64,000 nt of DNA from Rhodospirillum centenum SW (GCF_000016185.1 NC_011420.2:2953001-3017000); one strand, 5' to 3'; positions 54,249 through 63,787 are shown, counted from the stretch's first letter. Notes: generated from the sequence alone by a model not told the origin. A program made the numbers and translations.

Positions 54249-55330
54249 GCGATCCGCTCGATGCGGCGGTCCTGGGGCAGCGCATAGGCCAGCTCCGCCG
54301 CCAGCGCCGCGGCCGTGGCGGGCCAGTCCGGCAGGGCGGCGCCGGCCGCCCGCGCCGCGGCCGCGGCCCGGGCGCGGGCCTGCGCATCGGCCAGCAGGGG
54401 GCGCAGCGCCGCCGCCAGCGCCGCCGCGTCGCCCGGCGGCACCAGTCCCCCCGCCGCTTCCGGCACCAGGTCCGGCAGGGCGCCGGCGCGGCTGGCCACC
54501 ACGGGCAGGCCGCGGGCCAGCGCCTCCGCCGCTGCCATGCCGTAGCCCTCATGGAAACTGGGCAGCACGAACAGGTCGGCGCCGTGCCACAGCGCCTCCA
54601 GGCGGTCGGCGGTCACCTCCCCCGTCAGGGTCACGCGGTCCCCCAGCCCCAGCCGCGCCACCGTGGCCCGCAGCCGCGCTGCCTCGGCCGGGTCGCGGTC
54701 GTCGCTGCCCGCCAGCACCGCCCGCCAGGGCAGGGTGGCCAGGGACGCCAGCGCCTCCAGCAGCACGCCATGGCCCTTGCGCGGGGTCAGGGTCGCCACC
54801 GTCAGCAGGGTCGGCACCCCGTCCGCCGATCCTTGCGCCGGCGGGGCGGGGTCGGTGCCGGGCGGGACGATGCCGATGCGCCCGGCCGGCACGTCCAGCG
54901 CCACCACGTCGGCCGCGGTGGCGCGGCTGGGCACCACCACCCGCCGCATCTTCGACAGCGCCACCCGTTCAAGCTGGCGCAGCAGCGCCGCCTGCACCGG
55001 CGTCAGGCCCGTCTCCAGGTGCAGCGGATGGTGGACCAGCGCCACCAGACGCAGCCGGTGCCGCTCCACCCAGAGCGCGTTCGCCGCCATCGGCAGGGCC
55101 AGCCCGTCGGTCAGCACCAGCGCCGCGTCGGGGACCTGGGCCAGGGCGCGGTCGGCGCCGGTGCGGGCCGTGTCGTCGGGCACCGGGTAGCTGCCGGGCA
55201 GCTCATGCACCACGACCGTCTCCCCGCGGGCGCGCAGCCCGGCCACGGCCCGGCGCAGATAGCCGTAGCCCCCCGTCGCCTGCCCGATCGGGCCGGGCAC
55301 CATGACATGCAGCGGCCGGCCCAGGCTCAT
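54245..55330 (-). CDS. Glycosyltransferase, GT4 type
   Basis: 361 residues with two Rossmann halves. N-terminal acceptor side: [32 protein letters not shown]; donor side: [23 protein letters not shown], then [39 protein letters not shown], which holds the E-x7-E nucleotide-sugar motif of GT4. It transfers a sugar from a nucleotide donor to an unknown acceptor. It overlaps the methyltransferase gene by four bases and the PTPS-like gene by four. Confidence 0.92.
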   Translation of the reverse strand: MSLGRPLHVMVPGPIGQATGGYGYLRRAVAGLRARGETVVVHELPGSYPVPDDTARTGADRALAQVPDAALVLTDGLALPMAANALWVERHRLRLVALVHHPLHLETGLTPVQAALLRQLERVALSKMRRVVVPSRATAADVVALDVPAGRIGIVPPGTDPAPPAQGSADGVPTLLTVATLTPRKGHGVLLEALASLATLPWRAVLAGSDDRDPAEAARLRATVARLGLGDRVTLTGEVTADRLEALWHGADLFVLPSFHEGYGMAAAEALARGLPVVASRAGALPDLVPEAAGGLVPPGDAAALAAALRPLLADAQARARAAAAARAAGAALPDWPATAAALAAELAYALPQDRRIERIA

Positions 55331-55728
55331 GGCAGCGGTCCCTCGAAGGCGGCGCGGGCGACGTGCGACTCGTGCAGTTCCACCCGCAGCCCGACCAGGG
55401 CGCGCCCGTCGTCGCCCAGGGCGCCGTCGGCGATGCGCGCCCGCAGCCGCCGGAAGATCTCCCCGGCCAGGAACTCGGTCGTCGTGTTGCGGCCGCGGAA
55501 GTCCGGCAGCCCGTCCAGATTGCGGTAGGTCAGGGGCGCCAGCACCTCCTTCAGCAGGGCCGAGGCGAGTCCGATGTCCACCACCAGACCGTCGGCCGAC
55601 AGGGACGGGCGGCGGAACTCCGCATCCACCAGGAAGGTGGCGCCGTGAAGCTCCTGCGCCGGGCCGAACACGGCGCCGACGAAGCTGTGGGCGATCATCA
55701 TGTGGTCGCGCACGGTCAGGCTGTACAT
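55327..55728 (-). CDS. 6-pyruvoyl-tetrahydropterin synthase-like protein, catalytically degenerate
   Basis: 133 residues, with GGAGGGG before its ATG. The T-fold of PTPS/QueD is recognisable: [42 protein letters not shown], then [16 protein letters not shown] and [10 protein letters not shown]. Against E. coli QueD (from memory) the zinc triad keeps His14 and His28 but has Ala at 30 where HGH is expected; the catalytic Cys four residues before HG is Ala, and the Asp-His pair (LDHHYLND) is replaced by LTYRNLDG. It is therefore unlikely to be a normal PTPS or QueD. Its neighbours suggest a special role. Confidence 0.85.
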   Translation of the reverse strand: MYSLTVRDHMMIAHSFVGAVFGPAQELHGATFLVDAEFRRPSLSADGLVVDIGLASALLKEVLAPLTYRNLDGLPDFRGRNTTTEFLAGEIFRRLRARIADGALGDDGRALVGLRVELHESHVARAAFEGPLP

Positions 55729-56735
55729 TCCGTCCCCTCCTGCCCCCGGTAGCGGATCAGATGGCACAGCCCCCGCCCGGAGGCGAGCCGGGGCATCGCC
55801 ACGGGAAGCTCTGCGAAACCGGTCTCCCCGTCCAGCAGCGCGTCCGGCCGCGGGTCCTCCAGCAGCCGCAGCGCCAGATCCAGCCGGTCGGCCGGGCTCC
55901 AGCGCGGGCGCTGGACGGGGGCCACGCGGCCGACCTGGCTGGAGACGAGGCGCAGCCGCTTCGGGTGGAAGCCCGCCCCCAGCGGGGCCGGCACGGGCCG
56001 GTCGCCGTACCACGACGCCTCGACCACCGTCGCCTCCGTTCCGGCCAGTTCCAGCGCCGTCGCCAGCCCTTCGGGCGTGCCGCTGGCGTGCAGCACCAGA
56101 TCGCGCCCGCCGGCAGCCCCGTCGGGCTCGCGGAAGGGCACGCCCAGCCGCGCCGCCACGGAGGCGCGGGCGGGTTCGACATCCACCAGCTCCACCTCCG
56201 CCCCCGGCAGCCGGGCGGCCAGCCATGCCGCAAGGCAGCCGACGACGCCCCCGCCCACCACCGTGATCCGCTGGCCGGGCAGCGCAGCGCCGTCCCACAG
56301 CGCGTTCAGTGCCGTCTCGACATTGGCGGCCAGCACGGCGCGGTCGGTCGGCACGGCGTCGGGCACGGGGCGGCAGGCATCGGCCGGGACGACGGCGCGG
56401 TCCTGGTGCGGGTGCAGGACGAAGACCCGGCGTCCCTCCAGCCCCGGCGGTCCCCGCTCCACCCGCGCCACCAGGCTGTAGCCGTACTTGACGGGGCCGG
56501 GGAAGTCGCCCGCCTGGAAGGGGCAGCGCATCTCCGCCGCGAGGGCGGGGGGGACGCGGCCGTGGAAGACCAGACTTTCCGTGCCGCGGCTGACGGCCCC
56601 CGCCAGTGCCCGCAGCAGCACCTGCCCCGGGGCCGGGACGGGCAGCGGTTCCGTCCGCACCTCCCCCCGGCCGGGGGCGGCGATCCAGAAGGCGCGGGCG
56701 GTGCCAGCGGTAATCTCCGGGGGCGGGGCGGTCAT
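55716..56735 (-). CDS. Zinc-ADH-like (MDR) dehydrogenase of a conserved uncharacterised family
   Basis: 339 residues. [63 protein letters not shown], the Rossmann [35 protein letters not shown] and [29 protein letters not shown] identify the MDR family called zinc-binding alcohol dehydrogenase in alphaproteobacteria. Classic structural-zinc Cys4 is missing and the catalytic zinc Cys/His are not obvious, so it may be a zinc-free reductase. It overlaps the PTPS-like gene by 13 bp and heads the minus-strand run. Confidence 0.9.
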   Translation of the reverse strand: MTAPPPEITAGTARAFWIAAPGRGEVRTEPLPVPAPGQVLLRALAGAVSRGTESLVFHGRVPPALAAEMRCPFQAGDFPGPVKYGYSLVARVERGPPGLEGRRVFVLHPHQDRAVVPADACRPVPDAVPTDRAVLAANVETALNALWDGAALPGQRITVVGGGVVGCLAAWLAARLPGAEVELVDVEPARASVAARLGVPFREPDGAAGGRDLVLHASGTPEGLATALELAGTEATVVEASWYGDRPVPAPLGAGFHPKRLRLVSSQVGRVAPVQRPRWSPADRLDLALRLLEDPRPDALLDGETGFAELPVAMPRLASGRGLCHLIRYRGQEGTECTA

Positions 56736-56770
56736 CGGGCGGGTCTCGGTTCCGGGCAGGGCATCATCAG

Positions 56771-56830
56771 GCAGGGCAGGGGGCGGGGCAGGGGGCGGGG
56801 CACGGGGCAGGGCACGGGGCAGGGCACGGG
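56771..56830. repeat. 12-bp G-rich tandem repeats in the divergent promoter region
   Basis: CAGGGGGCGGGG twice (56777-56800), then CACGGGGCAGGG twice (56801-56824) and a partial copy. Runs of three to five G at regular spacing could fold as G-quadruplexes. It lies between the divergent dehydrogenase and CDP-alcohol phosphotransferase genes. Confidence 0.8.
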
Positions 56831-56916
56831 ATGGCCCGGCGGTCGCCGGCCCGATCGGACGGGGAGCCCCGTCCGGAGAGGCTTGTTCCGGCCGCACCCC
56901 AGCCAACCTATGTCGC

Positions 56917-57732
56917 ATGTCCCGCCCGGCCACCCCGTCCGCTTCCACCACGACGCCTCCCGCCACCGCTTCTCCCGCTGCCTCTCCCGCCGCCCGCCCT
57001 GCTCTGCACCAGCAGGTGGCGGCGCATCTGGCGGCGGCGGCCGTGGCGACCCTGCCGGCCGCCCTGGCGGCGGGCCGCGCCCTGGACCTGCCGGATGCCG
57101 TCCTGGCCCGGGGCATGGCCGCCACGGCCGCGGTCTTCGCCCTGGTCGCCGCCAGCGCGCTGCACGGGCTGGGCGGGCATCCGGCCGCCGCCGGCTGGGG
57201 CAACGCCAACCGGGTGACGCTGTTCCGCGGCTGCCTGATCGCGCTGGCCGGCGGTGCGCTGCCGGCGGCCGGGCTGCTGGGGCCGGGGGTGCTCTGGCTG
57301 CTGACCGGGCTGGCGCTGGCGGCGCTGGCACTCGACGGGGTGGACGGCTGGATCGCCCGGCGGCAGGCCGTGGCCAGCGCCTACGGCGCCCGCTTCGACA
57401 TGGACCTGGACACGCTGCTCACGCTGGTGCTGGCGGCGCTGCTCTGGCGGCTGGGGGAGGCCGGGGTCTGGGTGCTCCTGACGGGGCTGCTGCGGCCCCT
57501 GTTCGTGGCGGCGGGGGTCTTCCGGGGCTGGCTGAATGCGCCCTTGCCCTACAGCCTGCGCCGCCGCGTTGTCTGCGTCGTGCAGATCGCCGTGCTGGCG
57601 GCGGCGCTGACTCCCCTGCTGGACCCGCCGCTGAGCCGCCTTGCGGTCGGTGCAGCCCTTGGGGTTTTGCTTTTCTCCTTCGCGGCCGATACGGTCTGGC
57701 TTTTCCGCCATGCCGGCCGGACCCGGACCTGA
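56917..57732 (+). CDS. CDP-alcohol phosphatidyltransferase family protein
   Basis: 271 residues with about seven membrane helices and a Thr/Pro/Ala-rich N-terminus. The catalytic signature D-x2-D-G-x2-A-R-x7-8-G-x3-D-x3-D is visible as DGVDGWIARRQAVASAYGARFDMDLD. The enzyme transfers a phospho-alcohol headgroup from a CDP-alcohol to an acceptor alcohol in the membrane. Its divergent partner genes and the following GTP cyclohydrolase II (22 bp away) suggest a product built from a nucleotide-derived base and a lipid or polyol; this is inference. Confidence 0.92.
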   Translation: MSRPATPSASTTTPPATASPAASPAARPALHQQVAAHLAAAAVATLPAALAAGRALDLPDAVLARGMAATAAVFALVAASALHGLGGHPAAAGWGNANRVTLFRGCLIALAGGALPAAGLLGPGVLWLLTGLALAALALDGVDGWIARRQAVASAYGARFDMDLDTLLTLVLAALLWRLGEAGVWVLLTGLLRPLFVAAGVFRGWLNAPLPYSLRRRVVCVVQIAVLAAALTPLLDPPLSRLAVGAALGVLLFSFAADTVWLFRHAGRTRT

Positions 57733-57754
57733 ACGCAGCGGACACTGCCCCACC

Positions 57755-58894
57755 ATGGCCCTCGACCTCTCCCACGCCGAGCTTACCCTGGACCGTGCCG
57801 TGCAGCGCGCCGTTGACCGGGCGCTGTCGGACCTGCGGCGGGGGGAGGCGGTGGTGCTGGCCGGGCCGGACGGGCGCTGCCTGCTGGTCCAGGCGGCGGA
57901 GACGGCGACCGCCGCCGGGCTCGCCGCCCTGGCCGCGCTGGCCGGGACGGCCCCGGCGCTGGCGCTGGCCGGCCGCCGCGCCCGCGCCCTGGGGATCGAG
58001 CTGCCGGAGGAACAGGCGGTGCTGCTGACCGTGCCCGGCGGGCTGACGGCGGAGCTGGCGCGCGATCTGGCCGACCCGACGCGCGGCACCCCGGCCGAGC
58101 GGCTGCGCCGCGCCATCGCCACGGCGCACGCGCCCGAGGACACGGTCGAGGGGCTGGCCGTGCTGCTGGCGAAGCTGGCGCGGCTGCTGCCGGCCGCCGT
58201 GGTGGCACCGCTGCCCGGCGTGCGCGATGCCGGCGCCTTCGCCCGGCGGCACGACCTGCTGGCCGTGCGCGGGGCGGACGTGCCGGAATACCGGCGGCAG
58301 TCGGCCCGCACCCTCTGCCGCGTGGCGGACGCCGCGGTGCCGCTGGAGGCGGCGGAGCAGACAAGGCTGGTCGCCTTCCGCCCGTCCGACGGCGGGCCGG
58401 AGCATCTGGCCATCGTGATCGGCGACCCGCCGCCCGACCGGCCGGTGCTGGCCCGGCTGCATTCGGAATGCTTCACCGGCGACCTGCTGGGCTCGCTGCG
58501 CTGCGACTGCGGCCCGCAGCTCCGCGGCGCGGTGGAGGAGATCGCGCGGGCCGGCGCGGGCGTGCTGCTGTACCTCGCCCAGGAGGGGCGCGGCATCGGG
58601 CTGGTGAACAAGCTGCGCGCCTACCGCCTGCAGGATGGCGGGCTGGACACGCTGGACGCCAACACGGCCCTGGGCTTCGACGCGGACGAGCGGGTCTATC
58701 TGCCGGCCGCGGCCATGCTGAAGGCGCTGGGCTTCGACCGGGTGCGGCTGATGACCAACAACCCCGACAAGCTGGCCCAGCTCGCGGCCTGCGGGATCGA
58801 GGTGGTGGAGCGCGTCCCGCACATCTTCCCCTCCAACGGCCACAACGAAGCCTATCTCCGCGCCAAGGCGGACCGCGCCGGCCACCTGTTCTGA
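57755..58894 (+). CDS. ribA: GTP cyclohydrolase II with degenerate RibB-like N-terminus
   Basis: 379 residues. The C-terminal 200 residues are a complete RibA: zinc site LHSECFTGDLLGSLRCDCGPQL, catalytic loop AQEGRGIGLVNKLRAYRLQDGGLDTLDANTALGFDADER and TNNPDK. It opens GTP to the diamino-ribosylamino-pyrimidinone phosphate used for riboflavin. The N-terminal 180 residues resemble DHBP synthase (LRRGEAVVLAGPDGRCLLVQAAETAT) but lack its acidic metal loop and HTEA-type motif, so only RibA activity is expected. In this setting it could feed the adjacent cluster as well as riboflavin synthesis. Confidence 0.93.
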   Translation: MALDLSHAELTLDRAVQRAVDRALSDLRRGEAVVLAGPDGRCLLVQAAETATAAGLAALAALAGTAPALALAGRRARALGIELPEEQAVLLTVPGGLTAELARDLADPTRGTPAERLRRAIATAHAPEDTVEGLAVLLAKLARLLPAAVVAPLPGVRDAGAFARRHDLLAVRGADVPEYRRQSARTLCRVADAAVPLEAAEQTRLVAFRPSDGGPEHLAIVIGDPPPDRPVLARLHSECFTGDLLGSLRCDCGPQLRGAVEEIARAGAGVLLYLAQEGRGIGLVNKLRAYRLQDGGLDTLDANTALGFDADERVYLPAAAMLKALGFDRVRLMTNNPDKLAQLAACGIEVVERVPHIFPSNGHNEAYLRAKADRAGHLF

Positions 58895-59114
58895 GCGGAT
58901 CGGGCGGGCGCTGCGGAGGGCAGGCGTTGCGGACGGGCGCTGCCGCCCGGAGGACTGAAGAACGGGGCCGCCGGCCTGCCCCGCTCTTCCCGGTCGCCAC
59001 CTACGAGGCCGGCCGGCGGCTCGGTGACGGCCGGTCATCTCCCATACGGGCCTTCCCCGAAGGGACGTCTCCCAGAGGGACATCATGGAAGCGGACGCCG
59101 GCGCCTGCTCCAAG

Positions 59115-62057
59115 ACTTCAATGAGGCCCCGGCATTTCTGCCGGGGAAAGGTGCTCCCGAACCTGAAGCTGGGCGTCTGCCGCTACGTGCTTCAATGAGG
59201 CCCCGGCATTTCTGCCGGGGAAAGACCGTATCTAATGTTCGAGCAAAAGTGGATCGCATCAAGCTTCAATGAGGCCCCGGCATTTCTGCCGGGGAAAGGC
59301 TGGCCAACGTCTGGCTCGGCACGACGGTGGAGAACCAGGCTTCAATGAGGCCCCGGCATTTCTGCCGGGGAAAGCGCCATCCAGATGCTGGCCCTGATCG
59401 AGACGGGCGGTGCGCTTCAATGAGGCCCCGGCATTTCTGCCGGGGAAAGATTGCGCTGTCCCTGCCCGGTGCGCGCTACCGCGACAGGCTTCAATGAGGC
59501 CCCGGCATTTCTGCCGGGGAAAGGCGACTGGCTGCTCGCCGAGTACGGCCAGGAGAAGGCCGAGCTTCAATGAGGCCCCGGCATTTCTGCCGGGGAAAGG
59601 ACGTCCGCTTCTTCAGCTTCGTCCCGGCGACCCGCCCGCTTCAATGAGGCCCCGGCATTTCTGCCGGGGAAAGTTGAAGTCGACTACAGTCTTCTCTTTA
59701 ATCTCTTCCGTGAGCTTCAATGAGGCCCCGGCATTTCTGCCGGGGAAAGGAAGATACATTCGGGCACGATCTGACGCCGGCAAGAGCTTCAATGAGGCCC
59801 CGGCATTTCTGCCGGGGAAAGATCCCGCTGGGGCCGCGGCCTTGTCAGTCGATCCCCCTCCCTGCTTCAATGAGGCCCCGGCATTTCTGCCGGGGAAAGA
59901 TGCCTCATCGGCTGCCGAGAGTGCTGCTATAGCTAGCTTCAATGAGGCCCCGGCATTTCTGCCGGGGAAAGCACCCTACAGTCTGTAGGGCAGCATCAGA
60001 CTTGCATCGCTTCAATGAGGCCCCGGCATTTCTGCCGGGGAAAGTCGGTCCACTTCCGCCGGGAAGCGGGTCGCGATCTGGCGGCTTCAATGAGGCCCCG
60101 GCATTTCTGCCGGGGAAAGGCTGTACAAGCGGAATACCGAACTGCAGGACATGGTTCTGGCTTCAATGAGGCCCCGGCATTTCTGCCGGGGAAAGGCCGG
60201 AGCCGTAGCCCCAGCCCCAGCCGTGGCCGTAACCGGCTTCAATGAGGCCCCGGCATTTCTGCCGGGGAAAGTACTGTGATCGTGCTGCGGCAGCGTGGAG
60301 ACGCGCACCCGGCTTCAATGAGGCCCCGGCATTTCTGCCGGGGAAAGGGGCAGATGGCTCGAACTCCCCCCACTGCTTGAAGAAGCTTCAATGAGGCCCC
60401 GGCATTTCTGCCGGGGAAAGCGCGTTTTATGCCGCGGCGAAGGATGCCGCGATGAGCCTGGCTTCAATGAGGCCCCGGCATTTCTGCCGGGGAAAGCGAA
60501 ACCTCACCCGTGCGGATGATCCGCGTCAACTCGCTTCAATGAGGCCCCGGCATTTCTGCCGGGGAAAGTCTGGCCGTGCTGGACGAGGCCCACCACCTGC
60601 CCGCGGCGCTTCAATGAGGCCCCGGCATTTCTGCCGGGGAAAGTGTTCTTGCTGCGGCTGTTGCACCACGGGGACGCGGGCTTCAATGAGGCCCCGGCAT
60701 TTCTGCCGGGGAAAGCCCAGACCCTCGAGGACCTCCAGCGGATCGAGATCAAGCTGCTTCAATGAGGCCCCGGCATTTCTGCCGGGGAAAGCGACATCTC
60801 CCGCGAGGTCGTGACGGTCGTGTCCGGCCAGCTTCAATGAGGCCCCGGCATTTCTGCCGGGGAAAGGACATGACTGACTTGCACAAGCCCATGTCCCCCG
60901 AGGAGGCTTCAATGAGGCCCCGGCATTTCTGCCGGGGAAAGGGGAAGAGGCCGAGCGGATGGCAGACGACATTGCAAAGGCGCTGCTTCAATGAGGCCCC
61001 GGCATTTCTGCCGGGGAAAGTTGGAACGGCACTGGCGCGTTTTACACCGCACTTCGGCGACTGCTTCAATGAGGCCCCGGCATTTCTGCCGGGGAAAGCA
61101 CGCGGGCGGGTTGACCGGACCCGCTCGACAGCCCGCTTCAATGAGGCCCCGGCATTTCTGCCGGGGAAAGCCCACATCCCCGGCCTGAGCCGGTCTCCAT
61201 ACATGCGCTTCAATGAGGCCCCGGCATTTCTGCCGGGGAAAGCTCCGTCATCTTGGCAAGCTGGTCGCCCGTGATCTGGCCGGCTTCAATGAGGCCCCGG
61301 CATTTCTGCCGGGGAAAGCGCGGTCTCAGCGGCACCGCCGTGCAGGCGCGCCGCGAAGCTTCAATGAGGCCCCGGCATTTCTGCCGGGGAAAGCCATCCG
61401 CTGCCCCGGCGCCGTGCTCAGCGCCGTCTGCTTCAATGAGGCCCCGGCATTTCTGCCGGGGAAAGCGGGCAGGAGGGCAACAAGACCGCCCCCGTCCTGG
61501 AAGCTTCAATGAGGCCCCGGCATTTCTGCCGGGGAAAGCCGGACATGGCCACGCTCAACGTCGAGGCCATGCTCGATCAGCTTCAATGAGGCCCCGGCAT
61601 TTCTGCCGGGGAAAGCCCTGACGCTGGTCAGTTGACGCGGGCCACGAAGACGCTTCAATGAGGCCCCGGCATTTCTGCCGGGGAAAGCACCGCCGGCCGT
61701 GCCGTGACGCTGGCGAAGATGCTGCTTCAATGAGGCCCCGACATTTCTGCCGGGGAAAGCTGCGCATACGCGGTGGCGCGGTCAGTTTGGGCGACTGCTT
61801 CAATGAGGCCCCGGCATTTCTGCCGGGGAAAGCTCCGGAACGGTGTCGCTCTACTTCTCCAGCTTCACCGAAGCTTCAATGAGGCCCCGGCATTTCTGCC
61901 GGGGAAAGACAGGAACCGTGACGGTCAACGTCTCCGCGCTCGGTGCGCTTCAATGAGGCCCCGGCATTTCTGCCGGGGAAAGCTCGCGCGGGCGCAAGGG
62001 GGCTTGGGAATGTCAATACCTGCTTCAATGAGGCCCCGGCATTTCTGCCGGGGAAAG
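59115..62057 (-). CRISPR. CRISPR array, 40 repeats and 39 spacers
   Basis: A 36-bp repeat, plus-strand form beginning GCTTCAATGAGGCCCC and ending GCCGGGGAAAG, recurs 40 times at 72-79 bp intervals; spacers are 36-43 bp. Read on the minus strand the repeat has CCCCGGCA-GAAA-TGCCGGGG, an 8-bp stem with a GNRA loop, and ends ATTGAAGC, like the 5' handle of many crRNAs; so the array is probably transcribed on the minus strand with its leader to the right of 62057. The leftmost repeat (59115) has A instead of G at its first base, as expected for the old, trailer end; the repeat at 61724 has one internal G to A change. No cas gene is in the window. Confidence 0.97.
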
Positions 62058-62458
62058 CCTCCCCTTCGGAGGCCCTTGGAAAGTAACACGGAACCGGCGC
62101 CGCTGCGAGCGGGTCCGGTGGCGGGAGGGGCGGGGCTGTGCCGGACGGCCTGTTCGATCTTCACCCTGTCCAAGAACCGGAGCGATTCCAGAGGCTTGCC
62201 GGTCTGCGAGCGGGTCCCGGGATTTCCCGGGCACCGGACCGCTCGCCGGCGGGCCGGCGGCGCGGCCCCAGGCCCGTATCCTCCGTCGCCGCCGCATCAC
62301 GGTCAAGCGGCGGTCGCGGAGCCGCGCAGACCCCGCGCGAACGGGGGAGACGAAGCTGCCGGGCAGATTCCGCCGGGTGGCGGGGCGGGCGCCGCCGCGG
62401 GGCGGGGGCTGCCGGGCCGGTTTCCCGCGATTCCAGGCACTTCCCCGGCCCGCCGGCC
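62058..62458. other. Probable CRISPR leader and intergenic region
   Basis: About 400 bp between the array and the sigma-54 promoter. It starts with a small CCTCC/GGAGG hairpin adjoining the last repeat, then a short AT-richer stretch (about 62078-62095) as often seen in leaders. I recognise no gene and no cas remnant. Confidence 0.5.
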
Positions 62459-62475
62459 CTGGCACGTCGCTTGCT
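62459..62475 (+). promoter_or_regulatory. Sigma-54 (RpoN) promoter
   Basis: CTGGCACGTCGCTTGCT matches the -24/-12 consensus TGGCACG-N4-TTGC[A/T]: GG at 62461-62462, exactly ten bases, GC at 62473-62474. It is 29 bp upstream of the start of the next gene, after its ribosome site is allowed for. Confidence 0.75.
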
Positions 62476-62503
62476 GTTCCGTTCCGCAGGGAGGAGCGGG
62501 ACC

Positions 62504-63787
62504 ATGCAGACAGGCCGGTACGACCAGATCGCACGCAGCCCCCGGCACCACCATGCCGGCGGCCGGGCCGCGCCGGAGGCCGGGGGTGTCCCGGTGTCCT
62601 CCGGCGATGTCCCCTCCAGGGGCATTTCGGCCAGGGACGTTTCGGCCGGGGGCGGGGCCGCGGCGGCGGAGTCCGCGGCGCGTGCCACCCGCGGGGCGAC
62701 GGCCGCGGCCGAGGATGAGCACGGCCTGTCCTTCTGGGACGTGCTGGACGTGATCAATCCCTTGCAGCACATCCCCGTCGTCAACCGCCTCTACCGCGCC
62801 GTCACCGGCGACGAGATCCGCGAGCCGGCCCGGCTGGCCGGCAGCGCCCTGCTGTTCGGCCCGGTCGGGCTGGCCGTGGCCGCGGCCGACATGGTGCTGG
62901 AGAAGGAGACGGGCAGCGACGCCTTCACCCATGTCGCCTCCCTGTTCAAGGGCAAGGACAAGGCGCCCGACGGGGAGGGGGAGGTGATGCTGGCCGCCGC
63001 CACCCCCGCCGCCGCCGCGTCCTCTGCCGCCGCGCCCTCTGCCACCGCCCCTTCGGCCGCTGCCCGGCCCGGTGCCGACGGGGCGCCGGGCGGCCGGTTG
63101 CGCCGTGCCGCCATTCCCGAACCGCTCGCCGTCCCGGGCCAGTCCGCGGTTCCGGGTCAGTCTGCGCCGGACCAGTCCTTGCCGGGTCAGGCGCGCGGGC
63201 TGGCGGCGATGCCCGCCGGCTCCGCCGCCGCCATGGCGCTCTCCGGGCTGCCGTCCGCCGCCGCCGTCGGCAGCCTGCCGGCGCCGGGCGACGGTTCCCA
63301 GCTCGCGGAACTGGCCGCCGGCGCCAGGGAGGCGGCGGGCCGCGACGCCCCGCGCGGCATGGACCTGTCCCGCTACCGCCGTCTGGCCGAGGCCGGCGGG
63401 CCGGTCGCCCCGAAATCCATCGTGCCGCCGACCCCGGTGCAGAGCGCCCAGGGCGCCGCCTTCGTCGCCGCCACGGCACATCCCCCGCCGGCCGCGGCCC
63501 GTTCCGCCGCCGCTTCCTCCTCCCCGGCGTCCGCCGCGGCCCCGGCCGCCGCTCCCGCTGCCGTTCCCTCTGCCCTGTCCGCTGCCGCGCCCTCGGCCGC
63601 GCCCTCTGCCGTTCCCTCGGCCGCTCCCTCGACCGAGGCCCCGGCGGGTGGTGCCTGGCCGCCGGCCGGGCCGGCCGCGCTGCCCCGCGAGTTCGTCGCG
63701 GACATGATGATGCTGGCGATGGACAAGTACGAGGCCCAGGCCCGCAGCCGCCAGGCCCCCGGCCGCAGCGTCGATACGCGGCACTGA
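62504..63787 (+). CDS. Ala/Pro-rich protein with conserved FWDVLDVINPLQHIPVVN domain, unknown function
   Basis: 427 residues with an AGGGAGGAG ribosome site. Only residues about 72-155 look folded: HGLSFWDVLDVINPLQHIPVVNRLYRAVTGDEIREPARLAGSALLFGPVGLAVAAADMVLEKETG, a motif I have seen in conserved hypothetical proteins of Rhodospirillales and Magnetospirillum-like bacteria. The rest is Ala/Ser/Pro low complexity, including many AAAPSA repeats; the C-terminus ends LPREFVADMMMLAMDKYEAQARSRQ. A sigma-54 promoter precedes it, so it may belong to a flagellar or nitrogen regulon; this is a guess. Confidence 0.8.
   Translation: MQTGRYDQIARSPRHHHAGGRAAPEAGGVPVSSGDVPSRGISARDVSAGGGAAAAESAARATRGATAAAEDEHGLSFWDVLDVINPLQHIPVVNRLYRAVTGDEIREPARLAGSALLFGPVGLAVAAADMVLEKETGSDAFTHVASLFKGKDKAPDGEGEVMLAAATPAAAASSAAAPSATAPSAAARPGADGAPGGRLRRAAIPEPLAVPGQSAVPGQSAPDQSLPGQARGLAAMPAGSAAAMALSGLPSAAAVGSLPAPGDGSQLAELAAGAREAAGRDAPRGMDLSRYRRLAEAGGPVAPKSIVPPTPVQSAQGAAFVAATAHPPPAAARSAAASSSPASAAAPAAAPAAVPSALSAAAPSAAPSAVPSAAPSTEAPAGGAWPPAGPAALPREFVADMMMLAMDKYEAQARSRQAPGRSVDTRH

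Noticed and set aside
57755-58300. A functional RibB (DHBP synthase) domain fused to RibA
   Set aside because: The acidic metal-binding loop and HTEA-like motif of RibB are missing, so only a degenerate domain is claimed.
59115-62057. Open frames running through the array that translate to repeated FNEAPAFLPGK or FPRQKCRGLIEA peptides
   Set aside because: They are the translation of the CRISPR repeat in successive frames, not a repeat protein.
62058-62458. Remnant of a cas gene in the region right of the array
   Set aside because: No Cas1, Cas2, Cas6 or effector motif is seen in any frame.
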